NCBI GenBank assembly: GCA_023259035.1
Contig: JAHFRA010000010.1
Location: 1 to 64,000 of the forward strand
Length of the DNA stretch: 64,000 nt
Reading direction: 5' to 3'
DNA from: Gallionella sp.
GTDB lineage: Bacteria; Pseudomonadota; Gammaproteobacteria; Burkholderiales; Gallionellaceae
Shown here: piece by piece, positions 32,227-40,458 of the stretch
Layout of the letters: each line of letters opens with the position of its first letter
Numbering within the stretch: the first letter of the stretch is position 1
Program-made: the position numbers and the translations under genes
Notes under the pieces: generated by a model
What the model saw: the letters and a program-made list of their open reading frames with translations, nothing else
The model's database searches: none
Told to the model about the DNA's origin: nothing

Positions 32227-32583
32227 TTAAAATTACCAACAAAACTCATTTTAATTTTGTTAACATTCGTTCTGCTGTCGAATTAGTCCTTGGTTGGCTC
32301 GCCGTAACGCCAACTTGTTTTCCTTCTGGAAAACGAGTCGGGTCTGACGGCCAGTGTGTGGCTGACCTGGTTCGAATGCGACGGAATGTACCGTATCAAA
32401 GCGCTGCCAGCGAGCAGGTCAGCAGATCCTATGAGGTGCGAAGCTCCGTCGGCTGATTGCGACTAATTGTCGCAAGCGGTTAGAGTTGTCTGTACGCGCG
32501 AATTCCGTAACGGGGTTTGGCGTAGCTTTTCTCATATCTGTCTTTCCTAGCAAGTTCTGGCCGCGCCCTGTTTTGTTTTTGAC
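32227..32583. repeat. Right arm of the ~360-bp inverted repeat (leader R)
   Basis: Diverged reverse-complement copy of 31659-32020. It runs rightwards from a promoter-like pair to 13 nt before the ATG at 32596. Internal complementary segments GCTGACCTG (32361) and CAGGTCAGC (32415), and ACGG/CCGT (32381/32391), could fold as RNA stems and are conserved or wobble-compensated in the other arm. Confidence 0.8.
32257..32285 (+). promoter_or_regulatory. Promoter-like pair at inner end of the right arm
   Basis: TTGTTA (32257-32262), 17-bp spacer, GAATTA (32280-32285). Equivalent in position and spacing to the pair in the left arm. Confidence 0.4.
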
Positions 32584-32595
32584 AAGGGGGGGTTG

Positions 32596-32778
32596 ATGTT
32601 TTCATTTATTCGGCTGCTGCGCAGGCTCGTGTTCCCAAATTTTCGTTTTGACTCTGCTCCCCGGTTTATGGATGTGCAGAGCGTGATGTCTGCCGTTGGC
32701 GGCAGCAGGCTCGTCGAGTTCATAAGCTCAGGCTACCGGAGCGTTGGTTGCGGTACGCAGCGGAGGGTCGCCTCATGA
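32596..32778 (+). CDS. 60-aa ORF opening the rightward operon
   Basis: An unrecognised small basic protein (MFSFIRLLRRLVFPNFRF start). Support for translation is unusually good: AAGGGGGG lies 5-6 nt before the ATG, directly after the leader, and its TGA overlaps the ATG of the next gene (ATGA), the pattern of translational coupling. No membrane span; a pair of Arg-rich segments and one Cys (RSVGCGTQRR). It could be a coupling peptide or a truncated gene. Confidence 0.45.
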   Translation: MFSFIRLLRRLVFPNFRFDSAPRFMDVQSVMSAVGGSRLVEFISSGYRSVGCGTQRRVAS

Positions 32779-33371
32779 TTCCATATCGCCTGATGGTGGT
32801 TGCATTCCTCGTCGCAATGCTCGCCTACACGGGGCTGGGTCGGGCCACATTTACCGTTCCAGATTCTCCGGAGGCGGCAGCGGCTTGCGGTTTTACCGGT
32901 GACGATTTTGACGCATCGGGCCAGATCGAAGCCACACCGACAGAGGCGTGGTGGATGAGTTTTGTCCGCAAGCAGGAATATTGGAACGCAATAAGCGCAG
33001 GGCTTGCAGGAGCTTTCATCGCTTTTGTGATTTCTGCCGCGCGGCGTCTCGGCGCGGGAGTCGCCTCCGGCGCCGTCGTGGGCGGCGGACTGCTGGCTTT
33101 TTTGACGGTATGTCTGGGCTGTCTTGCCCCGGTGCTATCCGTGGTCGGGATCGGTATCGGCGGCAGCATGCTGGCGGGCTTTCCAAAATGGCTGATGGCG
33201 CTCATCACACTGCTGCTGACAGGAGGAGGCACACTGTATCTGTCCCGGCGGCTCGCCGCCTGTCCCTTGAAGCCTTCGCAGTGTGGCAAACCCACAGAGA
33301 AAGAGAATAAAGAGTGCTGCAAAACCACAGCCAATCAAGGGTGCGGGACAGGAAAACCTACCCAAGAATAG
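32775..33371 (+). CDS. Multi-pass membrane protein with Cys-rich tail
   Basis: 198 aa. An N-terminal helix (LMVVAFLVAMLAYTGLG), a ~60-residue extracytoplasmic stretch, then three helices including FLTVCLGCLAPVLSVVGIGI with a CxxC in the membrane, and a cytosolic tail rich in Cys (CPLKPSQCGK, NKECCKTTANQGCG). The Cys-pair in a helix plus a Cys-rich tail recalls MerT-like or other metal/thiol transporters, but I cannot assign a family. GGAGGG precedes the ATG; coupled to the 60-aa ORF. Confidence 0.6.
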   Translation: MIPYRLMVVAFLVAMLAYTGLGRATFTVPDSPEAAAACGFTGDDFDASGQIEATPTEAWWMSFVRKQEYWNAISAGLAGAFIAFVISAARRLGAGVASGAVVGGGLLAFLTVCLGCLAPVLSVVGIGIGGSMLAGFPKWLMALITLLLTGGGTLYLSRRLAACPLKPSQCGKPTEKENKECCKTTANQGCGTGKPTQE

Positions 33372-33372
33372 A

Positions 33373-33402
33373 AGCAGAAAGGCGGGGCAGCGCCGTTCTG
33401 CT
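33373..33402 (+). promoter_or_regulatory. Intercistronic hairpin
   Basis: AGCAGAA pairs with TTCTGCT, with an inner GGCG/CGCC stem, right after the membrane-protein stop. No T-run; probably a processing or mRNA-stability element. Confidence 0.5.
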
Positions 33403-33509
33403 GCATGCAAAAGGTTGCCGTCTTAAACCTGGCGCATTATTGGCTTGACGGAGATGTCCACTGTGCTGGACTTTATTTATTAAAAACTAAAATGAAGGAG
33501 AGAATTCAA

Positions 33510-34631
33510 ATGAGGAAACAGTTAATCGGTGTTGGGGGGGCGGCTATGATGCTTGTGGCTGCAAGTGGTGTTCATGCGGGACAAGGTTGTTCATCCATAA
33601 CGGACTACAGTTCGACTTGGGCTGTTTCGGGAGCAGACGCAGAATCTCTTGATCTGTTGGGTGCAAGTGAGAACAAGATGCCTTGGCGGATGAGCCTGGA
33701 TTACTCGTACGTTAATGCCAACCAGTTGATCATGGGTTCAAATAGAATAAGTTCGGGGCCTTTAGGGGAAACGTGGATCAAAACCGGCGTCACTGCAGCA
33801 GGCGGCGACACTGGAATAGGTGTGGGAGTCAGAAACCGCTATCAGAAAACCGTATTGGGGGTTTCTTACGATTTTTCCAGCAGGCTGATGGCGGGGGTAT
33901 CGATTCCTTACGTCAACAACGAAAGATGGGAGGATCATCATCACATGAGCGACTATACCGCCAAGGGTATAGGAGATATCACTATTTATGGAAGATACTG
34001 GATGAAGCAGGAAAAAGATGGCTTCAACACCTATATCGAGGCGGCGCTTGGTCTTCCTACCGGGACGTCCAATGCGAACTTTACATCCACCCCGCAGTCA
34101 GTTGCGCCACCTAACACTGTAACTCAACCCAAAGCAGGTTATATCCAGCTAGGCTTGGGCCAATACGTTCCGACCATTGCGGCAGGTTTTGAAACAAATC
34201 TCCTGGAAAAAACTTCGCTGTTCGGACGGGCTCAGTTCAGCGACCCTCTGGGAGAAAATAATGTCGGCTATCGATCACAGAGCACACTCATGACAAACAT
34301 AGGTGCGTCTCACACTTTTGCAGCGGGGAATCAAAGCGTATGGGGAGTGTCCGGGCAGTTCAACTATATTTTTGCCCGGTTCAGAAAGGATACCAAGACG
34401 GCACTCACTATTACCCCAGGCACTGGTGTGATTACGGCTCAAACTCCTGGCGTGGAAGCCGTGAATACCGGCGGCACATGGCTTGACTTTCAACCGGGTG
34501 TTTTCTACTCACCGGACGGTGGCAAATTGATGTTCACGGCATCGGTACCCCTCAGCGTACATTATCACGTGAATAGTCTTCAGACGTTCGCCCCTTGGTC
34601 ATTGAATCTGGGCGTCAGCCAACGATTCTAA
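33510..34631 (+). CDS. Outer-membrane channel-like protein
   Basis: 373 aa. The signal peptide (LIGVGGAAMMLVAASGVHAG) starts at the ATG at 33510, which has AAGGAGAG before it; an upstream frame is unsupported. The mature protein is a run of amphipathic beta strands (MSLDYSYVNANQL, TVLGVSYDFSSRLMAGVSIPYV, GIGDITIYGRYWM, AGYIQLGLGQYVP) and ends in SLNLGVSQRF with the C-terminal Phe of barrels, resembling the MetA/phenol-degradation transporter-like family. Substrate unknown. Confidence 0.72.
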   Translation: MRKQLIGVGGAAMMLVAASGVHAGQGCSSITDYSSTWAVSGADAESLDLLGASENKMPWRMSLDYSYVNANQLIMGSNRISSGPLGETWIKTGVTAAGGDTGIGVGVRNRYQKTVLGVSYDFSSRLMAGVSIPYVNNERWEDHHHMSDYTAKGIGDITIYGRYWMKQEKDGFNTYIEAALGLPTGTSNANFTSTPQSVAPPNTVTQPKAGYIQLGLGQYVPTIAAGFETNLLEKTSLFGRAQFSDPLGENNVGYRSQSTLMTNIGASHTFAAGNQSVWGVSGQFNYIFARFRKDTKTALTITPGTGVITAQTPGVEAVNTGGTWLDFQPGVFYSPDGGKLMFTASVPLSVHYHVNSLQTFAPWSLNLGVSQRF

Positions 34632-34644
34632 TTTGGTTGGGTAA

Positions 34645-34665
34645 ACCCCCGGCCATGCCGGGGGT
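34645..34665 (+). terminator. Hairpin after the outer-membrane protein gene
   Basis: ACCCCCGGC-CAT-GCCGGGGGT, a perfect 9-bp stem, no T-run. It may attenuate rather than end transcription because the next gene follows in the same direction 23 nt on. Confidence 0.5.
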
Positions 34666-34687
34666 AAGTTAACCGAAGAGAAGACCA

Positions 34688-35410
34688 ATGAAAAATTTCC
34701 CTGGTTCAGGCTTACAGAAGTGGCTGCCCCTGTTTTTGTTGGCATGGCTGTCTTCCGCGCAAGCCGGCGAAAAAGAAATACGCCAATCGTTACAAAGCGG
34801 ATTTCCCAAAATAGGCGCGCTCGAACATATTATCAAGACGCCTTATGTCGGGCTTTACGAAGTCATTATCAACGGGCAATTGTTGTATACCGACGAACAA
34901 GGACAGTATTTGATCAACGGGAGCGTGATTGACGTAAAAAGCCGCAACAATCTTTCCGAGCAACGCCGCAAGCAACTGTTCACGATTGATTTTGACAAGC
35001 TTCCGTTTGATCTCGCGGTGAAGAAGGTAAAGGGCAGCGGCAAACACAAGCTGGTTTATTTCACTGATCCGAATTGCGAATATTGCAAACGCCTGGAAAA
35101 AGAATTAATCAAGGTTTCCGATGTTACGTTGTACGTGTTTCTCTACCCTATTTTCGATGGCTCGGATGAGGTTGTGCGCAATGTGCACTGCGCCAAAGAT
35201 CCAGCCAGAGCATGGGACGACTGGATGCTGAAAGGCATTGCGCCAGCCAGCGCATCCTGCACGACTTCCACGGAAAAGGTGTTGGCATTGGGCAAAAAGC
35301 TGCAGATTAACGGCACCCCTAATCTGATCTTCAGCAACGGGGCCAAGGCGGAAGGGTTTATCTCTGCGGAAGACCTGGAAAAACGTTTTACTGAGGACGG
35401 CAAAAAATAG
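34688..35410 (+). CDS. DsbC/DsbG-like periplasmic thiol:disulfide protein
   Basis: 240 aa with a signal peptide ending at AQA. N-terminal dimerisation-like region (residues ~25-105; PYVGLYEVIINGQLLYTDEQ, YLINGSVIDVKSR) and a thioredoxin-fold domain with the active site DPNCEYCKRLEKE, the cis-Pro in INGTPNLIFSNG and an extra Cys pair typical of DsbC. It would isomerise or reduce disulfides, or reduce protein persulfides, in the periplasm, perhaps for the Cys-containing exported proteins of this island. Confidence 0.85.
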   Translation: MKNFPGSGLQKWLPLFLLAWLSSAQAGEKEIRQSLQSGFPKIGALEHIIKTPYVGLYEVIINGQLLYTDEQGQYLINGSVIDVKSRNNLSEQRRKQLFTIDFDKLPFDLAVKKVKGSGKHKLVYFTDPNCEYCKRLEKELIKVSDVTLYVFLYPIFDGSDEVVRNVHCAKDPARAWDDWMLKGIAPASASCTTSTEKVLALGKKLQINGTPNLIFSNGAKAEGFISAEDLEKRFTEDGKK

Positions 35411-35509
35411 GTTTTGTTATGGCTGCTGAGGAAAAATATCGCGCTGCCTGCTTGCTCGGAAATGCAGCCAATTACGCAACGGTATCAACATTATTTAAGG
35501 GACTACTAT

Positions 35510-36919
35510 ATGAAAAATAATTTACTTCGAGGCGCTCTCGTTGCCGCCGCTGTCCTCGCGCTATACCCAGCGAGCCACGCATCGGCGGCAGACTTTAACA
35601 CTCTGCTGACACCGGCGCGTCCCGGTTGGCCACTCGCCCATCCCGTGGCGCAGACTGTGCTGCCTGATCCGCCTTTGTCGTTGATTTCCGATCAACCAAA
35701 GGAACCTGCATATGTGGCGGGATTGCCCGGTCTTCCGCAGGGCAGAATCGTGACCGATGACTACGGCGCAAAGAAACAGAAGTTTGATGGTGTATTCATC
35801 CGCAAGAGCCGTGTCGAAAAAGGCCAGGTCATTATTCCACCCGGCGGCCTCGTCTATCTTGAAGACACGCAGGGCGGCGAAGTGGCGCTGCGCGGGGAGC
35901 ATATTCCCGTTCTGGGCCGTTTGCCGACGTATATCGACTACGACATGAGCATCGTCGTGAAAGAGAACGTCACGATCCCGGCAGGCCAGAGCGTCGTGGT
36001 CGGAGGTCATGTCTATCACTATGACACCACGATAGGCCACGAGCGGATGATGAACCACACATTGCATGTGAAGACGATTGCCGGCACAGACTGGGATTGG
36101 GCGTTTGGCAATCCGGTTTTGTCATCGACCGAGCCCGGATGGTGGGGCATGAAGTTTACACAGCTCTATAACCAGGGGCAGGCGCGTGAAGTGACACCCA
36201 AGAGCATGGTGTTTGACTGGCTCTCCGGGGTGCGCATGGATCGCATCCTGCTTGCGGAGGATAAGGTGTTCGCTGGCATGGCCAAGCCCGGTCAGGAGTG
36301 GAAGGTTGGCAACCACGTCGTGCGACTGGCCAGCATCGATGAGGCGGCAGGCACTGCCCGCATTCAGGTGCTTGAAGGAAAAACCGTGAAGCTCGACCGG
36401 GTGCTGGGACCGGTGAACAAGGAACGTCTCATCGAGGATACAGCCTCGCGCAAAGCGCTGGTGTTCGAATACGAAGACATCGCCGGTTTACTCGTGCCCT
36501 GGGGAGCCATAAAGGATGGCGAGGCCAACTTCAAGCTGTATGCGAAGACCAGCAGCCTGCGCTATGGCGATACGTACGCGGGCGATCAGCGCTTCGCCGT
36601 ATATCCGGTGGGCTGCCCCACCGGCCATAACTTTGGATTCATGCTGGTCAACAAGGATGAAATACGAATTGCCCAAGGGGCTTCGATCGATGGCCCGGAG
36701 AAGTATTTCAAAATCGTCGTAACCGAGATATCAGGTGCCGACGTGCGCGCCTGGCACATCACAGATCGGGAAGGTAACAACTCTGTTAACCTTGGCGGCT
36801 CCGGCATCACCAACATCGACCTGGTTCTTGGTCAGGGTCGCGTAGCAGCGCAATTGATACTGGAGGATTTCGGGCGTGCCATCGGGGTTCATAACGAACC
36901 GAAGGTTGTGGCGAAATGA
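35510..36919 (+). CDS. Secreted protein of unknown family
   Basis: 469 aa with a clear signal peptide (LLRGALVAAAVLALYPASHASA). I do not recognise a family. The mature protein is beta-rich with repeated VxxGxxVxIPxGxxVxLED-like stretches (KGQVIIPPGGLVYLED, IPAGQSVVVGGHVYHYDT), many Trp/Tyr and one Cys (VYPVGCPTGHNFG). His residues in GGHVYHYDT and GHERMMNHTLHVK could bind metal. Being last in the rightward operon with a barrel and a DsbC-like protein suggests an extracytoplasmic binding protein or enzyme. An upstream ORF start (35414) lacks a signal peptide and is rejected. Confidence 0.6.
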   Translation: MKNNLLRGALVAAAVLALYPASHASAADFNTLLTPARPGWPLAHPVAQTVLPDPPLSLISDQPKEPAYVAGLPGLPQGRIVTDDYGAKKQKFDGVFIRKSRVEKGQVIIPPGGLVYLEDTQGGEVALRGEHIPVLGRLPTYIDYDMSIVVKENVTIPAGQSVVVGGHVYHYDTTIGHERMMNHTLHVKTIAGTDWDWAFGNPVLSSTEPGWWGMKFTQLYNQGQAREVTPKSMVFDWLSGVRMDRILLAEDKVFAGMAKPGQEWKVGNHVVRLASIDEAAGTARIQVLEGKTVKLDRVLGPVNKERLIEDTASRKALVFEYEDIAGLLVPWGAIKDGEANFKLYAKTSSLRYGDTYAGDQRFAVYPVGCPTGHNFGFMLVNKDEIRIAQGASIDGPEKYFKIVVTEISGADVRAWHITDREGNNSVNLGGSGITNIDLVLGQGRVAAQLILEDFGRAIGVHNEPKVVAK

Positions 36920-36943
36920 TGTGAGGACAATACGGCTTGAGAG

Positions 36944-37171
36944 ATGGGAGCCGCGTGCGAACGCGGCAACCTGATGCCCGCGTATCAGAGAGTGGTTAAG
37001 AGCAAAGGCGCAGTCGGATTCGATGGCATCGGCGTAACCGGGTTCAAAGACCACCTCAAGCAACACTGGCCAACGATCAAGGTCAGGTTACTGGCAGGTG
37101 AATAATGCCCCAACCGGTGCATCGAGTGGGCATACCCAAGCCGCAAGGCGGAGTCAGCACGCTCGGCATGG
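36944..37171 (+). pseudogene. Group II intron reverse transcriptase remnant
   Basis: The frame 36944-37105 encodes ERGNLMPAYQRVVKSKGAV, then GFDGI and FKDHLKQHWPTIKVRLLAGE, the well-known N-terminal block of group II intron RT/maturases, and stops. From 37105 another frame continues the family sequence as MPQPVHRVGIPKPQGGVSTL, showing a frameshift. The remaining ~300+ residues are absent because the antiporter gene begins at 37181. No intron RNA domain V was recognised. It marks the right border of the island. Confidence 0.8.
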
Positions 37172-37180
37172 TAGCAAACC

Positions 37181-38416
37181 CTACTTTACCAGCAACCCCA
37201 ATTTATTTGCCAGCCACTTGGTGGTCGTCGCCTGGATCAAGATGGTCATCAATATCGCGATGAAGGTCACCGATGCAATGATCTGTGCGCCGGGGGCTTT
37301 CATGCCGACCAGCATGCCGGCCAACGCGCCGGGGATCACGCCGGTTTCGCGCGTCCAACTCATGAATAGCATCTCCTTGAAGCTCCATTTGGCGCGGCGA
37401 TCTGGCAAGGCACAGAAAAACACGGTGACGGGGCGCGCCACCAGCATGAACACGACCACCACCGCGATACCGCTGATCAGGTATTGGCTCATCAGGCCGA
37501 AATCCACTTGTGTGCCAAGCAGGATGAAAATGAACATGCGCATGATGAAAGCTGTGGTCATCACATAGTCTTCCAATTCGCCACCTTCATGCCGGGTGAG
37601 CCCGAAGCCCAGCGATTCCTGATTGCCGAGCATGATGCCGAACACGAACACCGCCATGAAGCCGCTGGCGTGCATGCCGTCCGCGCTTATGTAAGCGCCG
37701 ATCACCGCCATCAAAGTGACAACCGGGGCGAATTCGGCGAGGAAGCCGAATTTTTCATGCGCAATAAGAAAAGCCGCCAGATAACCCAATACCCCGCCGA
37801 TGACAATACCCAGCAGCGCTTGTTTGAACAGGTCGATGATGACATCGCCCGCCGAAAACTCGCCCGCGCCGACCGCCACACCCAGCACGGCAAAGGTAAG
37901 GATGACGCCCATCGCGTCGTTGAAGGCGGATTCGCTCATCACCGTCTGCGCCACGCGCTCCTTGATGCGTACCTGCTTGAATACGGGCACCAGTGTTGCC
38001 GGGTCGGTGGAAGCGATCACGGCGCCAAGCAACAAGGCGATGATGAAGGGGACACCCAAGAAATAATAGGCCGCCACGCCAGTGATGGCGGCGGTGGCCA
38101 GCAAGCCAACGGTGGAAATCACCACGATGGTAATCCACACCTCTTTCAGCACCTTGAGGCGGATCGACGCGCCGCCGTCGAACAGGATGTAGCTGGAACC
38201 AAAAATCAGGATCAACTGGTTGATGGTGGAATCGGCCTTGATGTTTACCAGCCCCAATACGCTGGGGCCAAGCAACATGCCTGCCAACAGGAGCACAACC
38301 ACATCGGGTATACGGCCAAGTCTGGCGAGCAGGCCGGAGAATGTTCCTGCGGCAAGAATAATGCCGAATAGCATTAGCGCGTGTTTGGCCGCCTCGAGTG
38401 ACGCTGATGGTTCCAT
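37181..38416 (-). CDS. Cation:proton antiporter (CPA1/NhaP-like)
   Basis: 411 aa with about twelve membrane helices. LPDVVVLLLAGMLLGP-like opening (RIPDVVVLLLAGMLLGPSVL), ALLLGAVIASTDPATLVPVF with the Asp pair region of CPA antiporters, SESAFNDAMGVILTFAVLG (the conserved Asn-Asp) and TRETGVIPGALAGMLVGMKA. No C-terminal TrkA/RCK domain. Start at 38416 is supported by AGGGA; the upstream frame is hydrophilic. Likely exchanges Na+ or K+ for H+. Confidence 0.85.
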   Translation of the reverse strand: MEPSASLEAAKHALMLFGIILAAGTFSGLLARLGRIPDVVVLLLAGMLLGPSVLGLVNIKADSTINQLILIFGSSYILFDGGASIRLKVLKEVWITIVVISTVGLLATAAITGVAAYYFLGVPFIIALLLGAVIASTDPATLVPVFKQVRIKERVAQTVMSESAFNDAMGVILTFAVLGVAVGAGEFSAGDVIIDLFKQALLGIVIGGVLGYLAAFLIAHEKFGFLAEFAPVVTLMAVIGAYISADGMHASGFMAVFVFGIMLGNQESLGFGLTRHEGGELEDYVMTTAFIMRMFIFILLGTQVDFGLMSQYLISGIAVVVVFMLVARPVTVFFCALPDRRAKWSFKEMLFMSWTRETGVIPGALAGMLVGMKAPGAQIIASVTFIAILMTILIQATTTKWLANKLGLLVK

Positions 38417-38581
38417 ATTGTCCCTATTGATTTTGCCAGTTTGCCAGATCGTTGTCGCCGAATGGAGACGCATTCGCACCCGCTTACCACTTTACCAAAA
38501 TGCTAGCTCGGGTGTTCAAGCTTGACGCGGCGCTGCATGCGCACATACAATACTTGACTATTTGATTTGGGTAATAAGGCT

Positions 38582-38896
38582 ATGAGTACAGAAATCCAGC
38601 AGCTCATTCATGAGCAAGTGACTTCGCATCCGGTAGTGCTATATATGAAAGGTGATCCGAAGTTTCCACAGTGCGGGTTTTCCGCCAATGCCGTACGGAT
38701 TCTGAACACACTGGGTGTAAAGGAATTGTTTACTGTAGATGTGTTACAAGACACAGAACTTCGCCAAGGAATCAAAGAGTACGCCAATTGGCCGACTATT
38801 CCACAGCTTTACATCAAGGGCGAATTCATCGGTGGCTCGGACATTATGACCGAGATGCATCAGAGCGGTGAACTAGCGCAATTATTGGGAAACTAG
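38582..38896 (+). CDS. grxD: Monothiol glutaredoxin Grx4/GrxD
   Basis: 104 aa. Active site C31GFS with PKFPQCGFSANAVRIL, then WPTIPQLYIKGEFIGGSDIM, invariant in Grx4-type proteins that carry [2Fe-2S] clusters with glutathione. The ATG at 38582 (MSTEIQQLIHEQV) has AAGG upstream; an earlier TTG adds five residues. The stop codon is inside the 33-bp palindrome. Confidence 0.93.
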   Translation: MSTEIQQLIHEQVTSHPVVLYMKGDPKFPQCGFSANAVRILNTLGVKELFTVDVLQDTELRQGIKEYANWPTIPQLYIKGEFIGGSDIMTEMHQSGELAQLLGN

Positions 38897-38924
38897 GCCG
38901 AAATATATAGATATTTCGGCATAT
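38892..38924. repeat. 33-bp AT-centred palindrome, copy 2
   Basis: Exact reverse complement of 3909-3941. It begins in the grxD stop codon. It could act as a 3'-end hairpin here, but the other copy sits in a divergent promoter region, so a single function is not obvious. Confidence 0.75.
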
Positions 38925-39014
38925 ATGAATTCTTGGAAAGAGTGGATATAGTTCGAGCCGAGTGTTTAAGTTAGTGGTTGGCAACAACTCTACTTTTCAT
39001 ACTCTCCTCCTTTT

Positions 39015-39043
39015 GGGCGATCTCATGATTGCCCGTTTTTTTT
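39015..39043 (+). terminator. Rightward intrinsic terminator beyond grxD
   Basis: GGGCGATC, loop TCAT, GATTGCCC, then G and eight T. Oriented to stop transcription from grxD or from an unannotated RNA between 38925 and 39014. It abuts the argH stop. Confidence 0.75.
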
Positions 39044-40429
39044 CTATAATTTTGCAAGGTTGGCGCGCGCCCGCGTGATGGCGGCCTCCACTTGCTGCGG
39101 TGCGGTGCCGCCGATGTGGTTGCGGCTGGCGAGCGATCCTTCCAGCGACAGCACCTGATACACATCGTCCCCAATCAGCGTAGAGAATTGTTGTAATTCG
39201 GCCAAGTCGATGTCGCCTAAATCGCAGCCGCGCTGTTCGGCGAAGCGTACCGCCAGCGCCACGGCTTCGTGTGCATCGCGGAACGGCACCCCCTTCTTCA
39301 CCAGATAATCCGCCAAGTCGGTGGCCGTGGCATAACCTTGCAAAGCCGCGCTGCGCATGGCTTCCGGCTTGACCTCGATGCCGCCGATCATGTCGGCATA
39401 GATGCGCAAGGTTTGCGTCAACGTTTCCACCGTGTCGAACAGCGGCTCCTTGTCTTCCTGGTTGTCCTTGTTGTAGGCCAGCGGCTGGCCCTTCATCAGC
39501 GTGAGCAGCGCGACCAGATGGCCATTGACGCGTCCGGTTTTGCCGCGCACCAGTTCCGGCACGTCGGGGTTTTTTTTCTGCGGCATGATGCTTGATCCGG
39601 TGCAGAAGCGGTCGGCAATATCGATGAAGCCGAAGCGCGGGCTCATCCACAGGATCAACTCCTCGGAAAAGCGCGACAGATGCGTCATGACCAGCGCGGC
39701 GCAAGCGGTAAATTCGATGGCGAAGTCGCGATCCGAAACCGCGTCCAGCGAGTTCTCGCACACGCCGTCAAAGCCCAGCAATTCCGCCGCCATTTCACGG
39801 TTGATCGGATAACTGGTTCCAGCCAGGGCTGCCGCACCCAGCGGCAAACGATTCACCCGCTTGCGGCAATCCTGCAAGCGCTCAGTATCGCGCTTGAGCA
39901 TTTCGAAATATGCCATCAGGTGATGCGCGAAGCTGATCGGCTGTGCGACCTGCAAATGGGTGAAGCCGGGCATAACGGTGTGGGTATGTTGCCCGGCGAG
40001 GTCGAGCAGCGCGTCTTGCAGCGCCTTGATAAGCCCGAGCAGATCGTCAATCGCGTGGCGCAGATACAGCCGCACATCAGTCGCCACTTGGTCGTTGCGC
40101 GACCGGCCGGTGTGCAGGCGCTTTCCGGCATCGCCGACCAGCGCTGTGAGGCGCTTCTCGATGTTGAGATGCACATCTTCCAAATCCAGCGACCAGACGA
40201 ATTCGCCGGCGATGATTTCATTCTCGATTTGCGCGAGGCCGCGCTGGATGTCGCTCAAATCATGCGCAGCGATGATGCCGCAGGCGGCCAGCATCTGCGC
40301 GTGCGCCCGCGACCCTTGAATATCGAAGGTGGCCAGTTTGTAATCGAAACCCACAGAAGCGGTGTAACGCTTTACCAAATCTGCCACCGGTTCTGCAAAT
40401 CGCCCCGACCAGGTATCTTTATCTTGCAT
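39044..40429 (-). CDS. argH: Argininosuccinate lyase
   Basis: Last step of arginine synthesis, splitting argininosuccinate to arginine and fumarate. 461 aa, full length. [19 protein letters not shown] start, [47 protein letters not shown] (catalytic His), and the fumarase/lyase signature [12 protein letters not shown]. Divergent from the AlgZ-like kinase. Confidence 0.96.
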   Translation of the reverse strand: MQDKDTWSGRFAEPVADLVKRYTASVGFDYKLATFDIQGSRAHAQMLAACGIIAAHDLSDIQRGLAQIENEIIAGEFVWSLDLEDVHLNIEKRLTALVGDAGKRLHTGRSRNDQVATDVRLYLRHAIDDLLGLIKALQDALLDLAGQHTHTVMPGFTHLQVAQPISFAHHLMAYFEMLKRDTERLQDCRKRVNRLPLGAAALAGTSYPINREMAAELLGFDGVCENSLDAVSDRDFAIEFTACAALVMTHLSRFSEELILWMSPRFGFIDIADRFCTGSSIMPQKKNPDVPELVRGKTGRVNGHLVALLTLMKGQPLAYNKDNQEDKEPLFDTVETLTQTLRIYADMIGGIEVKPEAMRSAALQGYATATDLADYLVKKGVPFRDAHEAVALAVRFAEQRGCDLGDIDLAELQQFSTLIGDDVYQVLSLEGSLASRNHIGGTAPQQVEAAITRARANLAKL

Positions 40430-40458
40430 CTATGCCCCCACTTGTCTCAGAATGAAGC

